In this document: positions 37,745 to 45,768 of the stretch, in pieces | Layout: each line of letters starts with the position of its first letter | Numbering within the stretch: position 1 is the first letter of the stretch | DNA from: Calothrix sp. C42_A2020_038 | Lineage (GTDB): Bacteria > Cyanobacteriota > Cyanobacteriia > Cyanobacteriales > Nostocaceae | Length of the DNA stretch: 64,000 bases | Direction: 5' to 3' | NCBI GenBank assembly: GCA_015272395.1 | Contig: JACYLQ010000048.1 | Span: forward strand, 62,001-126,000 | The notes under the pieces: model-generated | Databases searched by the model: none | What the model was told of the DNA's origin: nothing | The model's input: only the letters and a program-made list of their open reading frames with translations | Program-made: the position numbers and the translations under genes

Positions 37745-38668
37745 ATGGCTCGCGTTTTTGGTGTTAAATCTGAAGGCAGTTGGTTATATTCGCTGTGGAA
37801 GTTCTCGCGTCCACATACGATTATTGGTACTAGCCTAAGTGTGTTTGGTTTATACATGGTTGCTGTTGGCATCACAAATTCTGGTTTTTCTTTATTGACC
37901 CCGCTTGGCGCCTGGATTAGTTGCATTTGTGGAAATATTTATATTGTTGGATTAAATCAGTTGGAAGATGTTGGTATTGATAAAATCAACAAACCGCATT
38001 TACCTTTGGCATCAGGTGAATTTTCACAGCGCACAGGACAATTTATCGTCGGAATAACAGGAATATTGGCGTTGATTATAGCTATATTCCAAGGCCCGTA
38101 TTTGTTTTGGATGGTAGCAATTAGTTTGACAATTGGTACTGCATATTCACTGCCACCAATCCGTTTGAAACGTTACCCATTTTGGGCCGCTATATGTATT
38201 TTCTCTGTACGCGGTGCTATTATGAACTTAGGACTTTATTTACACTATAGCTGGATATTACAACAGCGCTCAAACATTCCAGCAGCAGTTTGGGTGTTAA
38301 CTTTATTTGTACTCGTGTTTACATTCGCTATTGCTATCTTTAAAGATATTCCTGATATGGAAGGCGATTTAGAGTACAATATTACGACTTTCACAATTCA
38401 ACTTGGTAAAGAAGCAGTTTTTAAACTCGCACGTTGGGTAATTACAGTTTGCTATGGGGGAATGATTTTAGTTGGTCTATTTCGACTGACTGAGGTCAAT
38501 TGGATTTTACTGATGATCAGCCACACTATTTTACTAGTATGGATGTGGCGCCGTAGTCAAAAAGTTGATTTACAAGACAAAACTTCCATTGCCAGCTTTT
38601 ACCAATTTATTTGGAAACTATTTTTCCTCGAATATATAATTTTCCCGTTCGCAACTATCTTAGGATAA
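37745..38668 (+). CDS. hpt: homogentisate phytyltransferase
   Basis: A 307-residue UbiA-type prenyltransferase with about eight membrane helices. Start chosen at ATG 37745 (MARVFGVKSEGS); the frame extends two codons to a TTG. The aspartate-rich prenyl-diphosphate site is NQLEDVGIDKINKPHLPLASG, with a second acidic motif in FKDIPDMEGD. It condenses homogentisate with phytyl diphosphate, the committed step to tocopherol (Slr1736, plant VTE2). No Shine-Dalgarno is visible because a heptamer repeat occupies the leader. It pairs functionally with the methyltransferase upstream. Confidence 0.93.
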   Translation: MARVFGVKSEGSWLYSLWKFSRPHTIIGTSLSVFGLYMVAVGITNSGFSLLTPLGAWISCICGNIYIVGLNQLEDVGIDKINKPHLPLASGEFSQRTGQFIVGITGILALIIAIFQGPYLFWMVAISLTIGTAYSLPPIRLKRYPFWAAICIFSVRGAIMNLGLYLHYSWILQQRSNIPAAVWVLTLFVLVFTFAIAIFKDIPDMEGDLEYNITTFTIQLGKEAVFKLARWVITVCYGGMILVGLFRLTEVNWILLMISHTILLVWMWRRSQKVDLQDKTSIASFYQFIWKLFFLEYIIFPFATILG

Positions 38669-38857
38669 ATCAATGAGTTCAAAGAACCAGACAAATGCTT
38701 TCAATAAATAACCACATGCTACAATTTGTTTAGTAACCCAAATAATCGGAAAGTTACTATATTCGTCAAATTGTTTAATTTGAGGCTGGAATCGTTGCCA
38801 TTCGATTCCAACCCCAATTAAGTAAGCACATAAGGCAATCCATAAGCAAATTGACAT
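38660..38857 (-). CDS. small membrane protein
   Basis: A 65-residue protein with two hydrophobic segments (SICLWIALCAYLIGVGIEW and IVACGYLLKAFVWFFELI) joined by a polar loop QRFQPQIKQFDEYS. A GGAGAG ribosome site lies upstream of the ATG. Its 3' end overlaps the convergent hpt gene by 9 bases. No family recognised; such small two-helix proteins are common in cyanobacteria. Confidence 0.5.
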   Translation of the reverse strand: MSICLWIALCAYLIGVGIEWQRFQPQIKQFDEYSNFPIIWVTKQIVACGYLLKAFVWFFELIDLS

Positions 38858-39092
38858 AATAATTTACTCTCCGTAATATTTGTTCAATATTTATTCAATA
38901 TCTTCTATAAATACTTTTATTGGAATAATCGACAACTCACTCCAGCATGATACATAGTTATTTCTTTTGATAGTGTTCACCATAATCAATTTATGTGTAA
39001 TTTTAATCCTCCGAATTCACGTTCTTCTTGAGGAAATCTTACAAGAACTTGATATACTATACAGGCGCCCCAGGCATTCAGTGGTATCAAAT

Positions 39093-39560
39093 ATGGAAAT
39101 TCCTACAGGTAGTAGTAACTTAGTTGCAACACTAATTGTTTTTTCGAGTATATGTATCCTTATTTACTTTGCGGTTAAAACTTTGATTACATCGAACCGC
39201 TTCCAGAAGGGAGTTACTCTATACCAGCAAAAAGATTATCAGAGTGCAGAAATTGCATTTCGTAAGGTAATTGATATTAACTCGACAAACGATGTAGTTC
39301 ATTTGCTCTTGGGTGATTGTTTGATGCAGCAAGATAAAGTTGACGAAGCAGTCGTAGAATTTCAAGATGTAATTAAACGCGCTCCCAAAAAGGTTGATGC
39401 TTACTTACGTCTTAGTTATGCTCTGATGCAGCAGGGTAAAAAAACTGAAGCTATCGCGAATTTAGAAAAAGCGCGCGATTTATTCCAAGCACAACGACAG
39501 CAGCAGAAAGCTGAACAAGTAGAGAAGCTACTGCAAAGTATCCAAACAGCTTCTAGTTAA
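39093..39560 (+). CDS. TPR protein with membrane anchor
   Basis: A 155-residue protein if it starts at ATG 39093 (MEIPTGSSNLVATL), which I prefer; the frame is open to a TTG at 38967, adding 42 hydrophobic and basic residues. One membrane segment (LVATLIVFSSICILIYFAV) is followed by three tetratricopeptide repeats: GVTLYQQKDYQSAEIAFRKV, VVHLLLGDCLMQQDKVDEAV and AYLRLSYALMQQGKKTEAIA. TPRs mediate protein contacts; the partner is unknown. The STAND ATPase gene follows 94 bases downstream on the same strand. Confidence 0.75.
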   Translation: MEIPTGSSNLVATLIVFSSICILIYFAVKTLITSNRFQKGVTLYQQKDYQSAEIAFRKVIDINSTNDVVHLLLGDCLMQQDKVDEAVVEFQDVIKRAPKKVDAYLRLSYALMQQGKKTEAIANLEKARDLFQAQRQQQKAEQVEKLLQSIQTASS

Positions 39561-39654
39561 GTTTATCAAATTGGCTTGAATCCAAAACCTCCGAAGCTGC
39601 GTATACAAGGTTTAGATTCACTTTAAATTGATTGTGTATCGCGAGGGTTAGACT

Positions 39655-41730
39655 ATGGCATCATCGCTTTTAGGTCGCTTGAATGCAGAACGAAACCGTC
39701 GGTTTGTGGGGAGAGTACAAGAACTAGCGCTGTTTCAAAACACTATTTCCTCAATTGAACTACCTTTTAATATCTTATATATCTACGGCCCAGGTGGAGT
39801 TGGTAAAACAAGTCTGTGCGCGCAATTTATGCGACTGTGTGAACAAGTTAATCTTAATTACCTTTCTATCGAAGCGCGCAACTTAGAATCGGCCCCTGAA
39901 TCGTTTTTAGGGGCGTTGCGGGGTATCATGGGTTTGCAAGAATCGGATTCGCCTTTAGAAGCTTTAAAGCTAAGTCACAAACGTAACGTCTTATTTATAG
40001 ATACTTACGAGAATATTGCAACGCTTGATGAGTGGCTACGTGAGGAATTTTTACCACAATTATCTTTTGATAGTTTAATTGTCTTGGCTGGACGTACTCC
40101 ACCTTCTCCAGCTTGGCGTAGTGACCCTGGTTGGCAGGCTTTAATTCGTACTCTTCCTCTACGTAACTTAAGCTCAGAGGAAAGTCTAACTTATTTGACT
40201 AGTCGTGATATTCCCAATACCCAGCACCAAACAATTCTTGATTTTACTCACGGTTATCCATTAGCGTTGTCGTTAGTCGCTGACGTATTTACACAAAAGG
40301 AAACATCATTTCAACCTGCAAGCGCACCCGATGTTATCAAAACCCTACTTGAACGCTTTATTCAAGATGTACCTTCACCTACGCACAGGATGGCACTTGA
40401 AGCTTGTGCGGTAGTACGTTTGACTACAGAAGCATTATTAGAACAAATGCTCAGTGCGTCAAATATTCGAGATGTTTTTGAGTGGTTGCGTGAACTTTCG
40501 TTTATTGAGTCTGGGCAACTAGGTTTATTTCCCCATGATTTAGCACGCGAAGTTTTGATAGCTGATTTACGCTGGCGCCATCCGGAGTTTTACGCAGAAT
40601 TACACCAGCGTGCGCGTAATTATTACACGGTGAAACTAGGTCAAACTATAGGAGATGAAAAGCACCGGGTTCTTTTCGACTATATGTTTTTACATCGTGA
40701 TAATGCAGCAATTCGTCCGCGTTTTACCTGGCAAGAACACAGCAGTTTACAGACAGATGTGTACAGAGAAAGTGATAAAGCTGCGATTTTAGAAATAGTT
40801 ACGCAGTATGAAGGTAAAGAATCTGCTTCTATTGCTGCACATTGGTTATCACGACAACCTCAAAACGTGGTGGTATTTCGTGATTCGAGTGCCATTCCAG
40901 CAGGGTTTGCGATAATGGTAGAATTGCATACTTGTACATCTCAAGATATAGAAGTTGATGCTGGCGCCGTTGCAGCTTGGCAATATTTACTTAATAATGC
41001 TCCTCTGCGTTCGCATGAAGGTGCCACTATATTTAGATTTTGGATGGCCCGCGACACATACCAAGGAGTTTCACCAACCCAAAGCTTGATATTCATTAAC
41101 TTTGTCCAATATTTTCAGAAAACCCCTGGACTCGCTTATACATTTTTACCTTGTGCTGAACCTGAAATGTGGGCACCGATGCTAACGTATTTTGATTTAA
41201 AAAGATTACAAGGCGCTGATTTTTTAGTAAATGGGCGAAGAAAATACGGTGTGTATGGACATGACTGGCGCCTTATTTCCCCTGAAGCATGGCGTGAACT
41301 TTTAGCACGACGCGAAATAGATGCAAAAAGCGAGGTAGAAGTAACTACAACTCCCCGATTATTAGTACTAAGTGAACCTGACTTTATTGAAGCTGTATAC
41401 GACGCTTTAAAAAACTTGACTCGTACCAACGCATTGCACAACAGTCCATTATTATATTCGCACCTAATTGAAGATAAAGTTAAATCAAACGACATCAAAG
41501 AGCGTGTTTCTAGCTTACAAACTTTAATTAAACAAACAGCCGAATCATTACAAGCATCACCGCGCGACGAGAAACTTTACCGTGCATTGCACCGTACATA
41601 TATTAGTCCTGCACCTACTCAAGAACAAGCTGCCGAACTACTAGATTTACCATTTAGTACATACAGGCGCCATCTTAAAGCTGGAATGGAAAGAGTTGCC
41701 GAAATATTGTGGCAACAAGAAATAAATTAA
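39655..41730 (+). CDS. STAND-type ATPase with GNAT-like and C-terminal helix-turn-helix regions
   Basis: A 691-residue cytosolic protein. The N-terminal P-loop NTPase has Walker A GPGGVGKTS (45-53), Walker B NVLFIDTYE (111-119), the sensor-like VLAGRTPPS and the GYPLALSLVAD helix of STAND/NB-ARC proteins. Residues about 390-560 (NVVVFRDSSAIPAGFAIMVE, FRFWMARDTYQ, LTYFDLKR) look like an acetyltransferase (GNAT) fold. The end (PTQEQAAELLDLPFSTYRRH) resembles a helix-turn-helix as in sigma region 4. The whole suggests a ligand- or partner-sensing transcription factor. I do not recognise a named protein. Confidence 0.75.
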   Translation: MASSLLGRLNAERNRRFVGRVQELALFQNTISSIELPFNILYIYGPGGVGKTSLCAQFMRLCEQVNLNYLSIEARNLESAPESFLGALRGIMGLQESDSPLEALKLSHKRNVLFIDTYENIATLDEWLREEFLPQLSFDSLIVLAGRTPPSPAWRSDPGWQALIRTLPLRNLSSEESLTYLTSRDIPNTQHQTILDFTHGYPLALSLVADVFTQKETSFQPASAPDVIKTLLERFIQDVPSPTHRMALEACAVVRLTTEALLEQMLSASNIRDVFEWLRELSFIESGQLGLFPHDLAREVLIADLRWRHPEFYAELHQRARNYYTVKLGQTIGDEKHRVLFDYMFLHRDNAAIRPRFTWQEHSSLQTDVYRESDKAAILEIVTQYEGKESASIAAHWLSRQPQNVVVFRDSSAIPAGFAIMVELHTCTSQDIEVDAGAVAAWQYLLNNAPLRSHEGATIFRFWMARDTYQGVSPTQSLIFINFVQYFQKTPGLAYTFLPCAEPEMWAPMLTYFDLKRLQGADFLVNGRRKYGVYGHDWRLISPEAWRELLARREIDAKSEVEVTTTPRLLVLSEPDFIEAVYDALKNLTRTNALHNSPLLYSHLIEDKVKSNDIKERVSSLQTLIKQTAESLQASPRDEKLYRALHRTYISPAPTQEQAAELLDLPFSTYRRHLKAGMERVAEILWQQEIN

Positions 41731-41740
41731 ACCTCTTGTG

Positions 41741-41762
41741 GAACAGGCATCCCTGCCTGTTC
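41741..41762 (+). terminator. rho-independent terminator
   Basis: Perfect 9-bp arms GAACAGGCA / TGCCTGTTC with a TCCC loop are followed by AGTATTTTCTT, 10 bases after the STAND gene stop. The remaining spacer to 42106 has no gene; a 66-codon minus-strand frame there is spurious. Confidence 0.75.
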
Positions 41763-42106
41763 AGTATTTTCTTCACCACAGAGGCACAGAGAACACCGAG
41801 AGAAATTATTATAGAACTTGACTGAACTTGTTTGGGTCTTTTCTCGATTTTATCAATTGCACGGATATCTCGCAAAGAATCAAGCTATTTGGCAAAAGCT
41901 TCTCTCCCATCTTCTGTACGGTAGTTTTGAAGCTCTCTTGGTGATGCCTCCATAAGCTGACTCGATATACCCTGACTGTTTAATTTGAACAATTGTATTT
42001 GTACTTACCTTGCTTTTTTAGCTTTGCTTAATGAAAATCAAAACATTTACCTGTTAATCTCAGCTAAAAATAAGTTCAGTAACAACACCCTTTCGTATTT
42101 CTAGCT

Positions 42107-44077
42107 ATGTCTCAACCAACGATAGAATCAATTCTTCAAGAAAAGCGTTTATTCCAGCCTAGTGCTGAGTTTTCACAAGCCGCGCATATTAAAAATTTAG
42201 AGGAGTATCAAAAGCTTTACGACCAAGCAAAAGCCAACCCTGAACAGTTTTGGGCTGATTTGGCAGAAAAAGAATTACACTGGTTTTGTCATTGGGATAC
42301 TATTCTTGATTGGCAACCACCGTTTGCAAAATGGTTTGTCAATGGCAAGATTAATATTTCTTACAATTGTCTTGATAGACACCTGACTACCTGGCGTAAA
42401 AACAAAGCTGCGATTATTTGGGAGGGTGAACCTGGTGACTCGCGCACTCTTACTTATGCACAGTTACATCGCGAAGTTTGTCAGTTTGCCAATGTTCTCA
42501 AAAGTTTAGGCGCCAAGAAAGGTGACAGAATTGGGATTTATATGCCTATGATACCTGAAGCGGCGATTGCAATGCTTGCTTGCGCGCGTATTGGTGCCCC
42601 TCACAGTGTTGTTTTTGGTGGTTTCAGTGCAGAAGCTTTACGCGACAGACTTAACGACGCACAAGCAAAGTTAGTAATTACCGCTGATGGTGGTTGGCGT
42701 AAAGATGCTATCGTTGCACTCAAAGACCAAGTTGATAAAGCCTTAGATAATGGTGCTTGCCCAACGGTAGAAAATGTACTCGTAGTGAAACGTACTGCCC
42801 AAACGGTAAAAATGGAGCCAGGACGTGACCATTGGTGGCATGAATTACAACAAAATGCTTCTGCTGACTGTCCGGCTGAACCAATGGACAGCGAAGATAT
42901 GCTATTTATTTTATACACTTCTGGCAGTACTGGGAAACCAAAAGGGGTAGTACACACTACTGGTGGTTATAACCTTTACACCCACATGACCACCAAATGG
43001 ATATTTGATTTGCAAGATACAGATGTATATTGGTGTACTGCTGACGTAGGTTGGATTACTGGACATAGCTACATTGTCTACGGCCCACTTTCCAATGGTG
43101 CAACCACGGTAATGTATGAAGGGGCGCCACGTCCATCGAATCCTGGCTGTACTTGGGATATTATTGAAAAACTCGGTGTCACTATTTTCTATACAGCACC
43201 TACTGCAATTCGCGCGTTCATTAAAATGGGTGAACAGCACCCTAAAGCACGTAACTTATCATCTTTAAGATTACTTGGTACAGTCGGTGAACCAATTAAC
43301 CCTGAAGCTTGGATGTGGTATTACAGAGTTATTGGTGGAGAACGTTGCCCAATTGTAGATACTTGGTGGCAAACTGAAACTGGTGGTGTTATGATTACAC
43401 CCTTACCAGGTGCCATCCCAACCAAACCTGGTTCTGCAACTCGTCCTTTCCCAGGTATTATTGCAGATATTGTAGACTTAGACGGTAACTCTGTACCTGA
43501 TAACGAAGGTGGTTATCTTGCAGTTCGCTATCCCTGGCCCGGTATGATGCGTACAGTATACGGTGACCCCGACCGCTTCCGTCGCACCTATTGGGAACAT
43601 ATTCCTGCCAAAGATGGTAAGTATACATATTTTGCAGGTGATGGCGCCAGACGCGATGAAGACGGTTACTTCTGGGTTATGGGTCGTGTAGACGACGTGC
43701 TAAATGTCGCAGGACACCGCCTAGGTACAATGGAAGTTGAGTCAGCATTAGTTTCCCATCCAGCTGTGGCAGAAGCCGCTGTCGTCGGTAAACCTGATGA
43801 AATTAAAGGCGAAGAAGTAGTTGCTTTTGTTACCTTAGAAGGGACTTATAAAGGTAGCGAAGAACTCAGTAAGGAACTTAAACAGCACGTAGTTCAAGAA
43901 ATAGGCGCCATCGCACGTCCAGGTGAAATTCGCTTTACCGATGCTTTACCAAAAACTCGTTCTGGTAAAATTATGCGGCGCCTACTGAGAAATTTAGCCG
44001 CAGGTCAAGAAGTTTCAGGAGACACTTCAACACTCGAAGATAGAAGTGTTTTAGATAAATTACGTGAAGGCAGCTAG
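42107..44077 (+). CDS. acs: acetyl-CoA synthetase
   Basis: A 656-residue AMP-forming acetate-CoA ligase of normal length. The ATP-binding P-loop motif is [19 protein letters not shown], the substrate region [18 protein letters not shown], then [10 protein letters not shown], the hinge [17 protein letters not shown], and the catalytic, acetylatable Lys in [10 protein letters not shown]. It activates acetate to acetyl-CoA for lipid synthesis and acetate recycling. It appears monocistronic and is followed by a hairpin terminator. Confidence 0.97.
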   Translation: MSQPTIESILQEKRLFQPSAEFSQAAHIKNLEEYQKLYDQAKANPEQFWADLAEKELHWFCHWDTILDWQPPFAKWFVNGKINISYNCLDRHLTTWRKNKAAIIWEGEPGDSRTLTYAQLHREVCQFANVLKSLGAKKGDRIGIYMPMIPEAAIAMLACARIGAPHSVVFGGFSAEALRDRLNDAQAKLVITADGGWRKDAIVALKDQVDKALDNGACPTVENVLVVKRTAQTVKMEPGRDHWWHELQQNASADCPAEPMDSEDMLFILYTSGSTGKPKGVVHTTGGYNLYTHMTTKWIFDLQDTDVYWCTADVGWITGHSYIVYGPLSNGATTVMYEGAPRPSNPGCTWDIIEKLGVTIFYTAPTAIRAFIKMGEQHPKARNLSSLRLLGTVGEPINPEAWMWYYRVIGGERCPIVDTWWQTETGGVMITPLPGAIPTKPGSATRPFPGIIADIVDLDGNSVPDNEGGYLAVRYPWPGMMRTVYGDPDRFRRTYWEHIPAKDGKYTYFAGDGARRDEDGYFWVMGRVDDVLNVAGHRLGTMEVESALVSHPAVAEAAVVGKPDEIKGEEVVAFVTLEGTYKGSEELSKELKQHVVQEIGAIARPGEIRFTDALPKTRSGKIMRRLLRNLAAGQEVSGDTSTLEDRSVLDKLREGS

Positions 44078-44151
44078 GATTTTAGATTCATCTGGGACAA
44101 TAAATAGATTTTGGATTAATATCTATAATCTTGTAAATTCATAATCTCGTG

Positions 44152-44173
44152 GGGTGGGTATCCTTGCCCGCCC
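44152..44173 (+). terminator. terminator of acs
   Basis: Arms GGGTGGG / CCCGCCC have an 8-base loop and are followed by TTTATTATT, about 75 bases after the stop codon. Confidence 0.65.
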
Positions 44174-44289
44174 TTTATTATTAAAAATTATAAATCAGGG
44201 CTGTAGTTTATGAAAGATGCACTTGGACACAGAGGCGAAATAATATTATATTTATGGTTTTGTAGTTTCCCAATTTTCTGACCCTGAGT

Positions 44290-44883
44290 TCATATCATCT
44301 CCTCTACATCATCAGCTTTAACCACTGTGACATCTTCATAAATAGCTGCAATATCACATCGAAAATCAATGCTTGTAAACTCAACTTCTTCGCCTTCTAC
44401 AAAAGAGTATAATTCCCAACGCCCGTTTTGATTGCGACGAAATATATCAATATTCATTGTGTCTTGAGAAACTAACACGTATTCCTCTAAACAGGGTGAA
44501 CGACGATAATCTTTGAACTTTACACCTCTATCTTTAGCTTCAGTCGTGTCTGATAATACTTCAATAATTAAGCATGAATGAGCTTTAGTGTATTCAGAGT
44601 CTCTATCCCGCGCGTCACAAGTTACCATTACATCTGGGTAGTAGTAACGGCTTCTTCTATGGACTTGCGTTTTCATATCTGACATATATACACGACAACC
44701 GCTACCCCGCAAATGATTACGCAGTAGCATATATAAGTTTCCTGTGATGCTAACATGGGCATCACTTGCCCCTGCCATTGCGTAAACTTCCCCATCAATG
44801 TACTCATGTTTGATTTCGCTAACTTTCTCACCTTCTAGATATTCTTCGGGAGAAATATACTCTTGGAGCCTATTTGTAACCAT
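44290..44883 (-). CDS. Uma2-family (DUF820) PD-(D/E)XK nuclease-like protein
   Basis: A 197-residue protein of a family greatly expanded in cyanobacteria. The restriction-endonuclease-like core is visible: EYIDGEVYAMAGAS near the N-terminus, YYYPDVMVTCDA with the active-site Asp, IIEVLSDTTEAKDRGVKFKD with the ExK-like end, and YVLVSQDTMNIDIFRR. Their role is unknown; they often occur in many copies near repeats or mobile DNA. No partner gene adjoins it. The operator-like ACGAACGTTCATT lies upstream at about 44957. Confidence 0.9.
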   Translation of the reverse strand: MVTNRLQEYISPEEYLEGEKVSEIKHEYIDGEVYAMAGASDAHVSITGNLYMLLRNHLRGSGCRVYMSDMKTQVHRRSRYYYPDVMVTCDARDRDSEYTKAHSCLIIEVLSDTTEAKDRGVKFKDYRRSPCLEEYVLVSQDTMNIDIFRRNQNGRWELYSFVEGEEVEFTSIDFRCDIAAIYEDVTVVKADDVEEMI

Positions 44884-45073
44884 GATGCAATGGTACTAAG
44901 AGAGCTTTTAGCCTTTATTCTAAATCATTGTAGCTTGAAGCGTTAATAGCATTACAAACGAACGTTCATTTTGTAAAAAATCAAATAAAGATAGGTGTGA
45001 AGTGACACAAGTGAGATTAATGAGAGGCGCAAATAAAATTATGATAGGGAAAAACCTGTAAAAATTGAGTGTT

Positions 45074-45682
45074 ATGAAGCTCAAGACCTCTATTATATCA
45101 GCACTTGTAGCGTTTTACTGTGTAATTCCTAGTATCGTGGCTGTAATTACACCATCACAAGTACTTGCTCAATTCTCAGAGCGTGAAAAAGCTGAAAGGA
45201 CAGAACTTATTCAAAAAACTAATTCTCAGTTAAGCCAACGCGACTACCAAGGTGCCGAAGTTTCTTCACGTGAGTTGGTAAAAAAATTCTCCAAGGATGC
45301 TTTTGCTCATTTTCTGCTTGGTAATGTGTTGTACCAGCAAGATAAATTGGAAGACGCGCTTGCATCATATCAGCAAGCGGTAAAGCTCAATCAACGCTAT
45401 GCCCTTGCTTACAATGGGATGGGACTAGTATACGCTAACCAAGAACGATGGGATGACGCCCTAAGGCAATTCCGTAAAGCGCTGGAAATAAATCCCGAAT
45501 ATGGAGATGCGCTAATGTATAGTGGACAAGTTTTATTACAAATCAACAAGCCTGACGAGGCAATAGCATCTTTAAATAAAGCCTTGAATATATTTAAAGC
45601 CCAAAACCGTAATGACAGGGTAAACCGCATTGAAGATTTATTAAGAAAAATTAAGCAGCAAGACGACCCTAGTATATCTTAG
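45074..45682 (+). CDS. secreted or periplasmic TPR protein
   Basis: A 202-residue protein. I start it at ATG 45074 (MKLKTSIISAL...), which begins a good signal peptide ending VLAQ; the TTG at 45065 adds three residues. After a short coil come tetratricopeptide repeats: KDAFAHFLLGNVLYQQDKLE, YALAYNGMGLVYANQERWDD, GDALMYSGQVLLQINKPDEA. It is related in architecture to the TPR protein at 39093 (both end in a KAxxxFKAQxR-like helix). It is convergent with the large membrane STAND gene. Confidence 0.82.
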   Translation: MKLKTSIISALVAFYCVIPSIVAVITPSQVLAQFSEREKAERTELIQKTNSQLSQRDYQGAEVSSRELVKKFSKDAFAHFLLGNVLYQQDKLEDALASYQQAVKLNQRYALAYNGMGLVYANQERWDDALRQFRKALEINPEYGDALMYSGQVLLQINKPDEAIASLNKALNIFKAQNRNDRVNRIEDLLRKIKQQDDPSIS

Positions 45683-45705
45683 CTAATTCGGCTATTTTCT
45701 TATTC

Positions 45706-45727
45706 CCCTTCCCGTATCTGGGAAGGG
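45706..45727. terminator. hairpin between convergent genes
   Basis: Perfect 8-bp arms CCCTTCCC / GGGAAGGG enclose a 6-base loop. It lies 23 bases after the TPR stop and about 40 bases beyond the stop of the opposing gene, so it could terminate both. Similar CCCTTTCCC repeats occur near 7720 and 53366. Confidence 0.6.
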
Positions 45728-45768
45728 TTACAAGCTCTAAGATCTCTCAGGAGAGAAAACATATTATC

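Noticed and set aside
44290-44883. Uma2 protein as part of a mobile element
   Set aside because: No transposase, inverted repeats or target duplication flank it; Uma2 genes are widely scattered in cyanobacteria.
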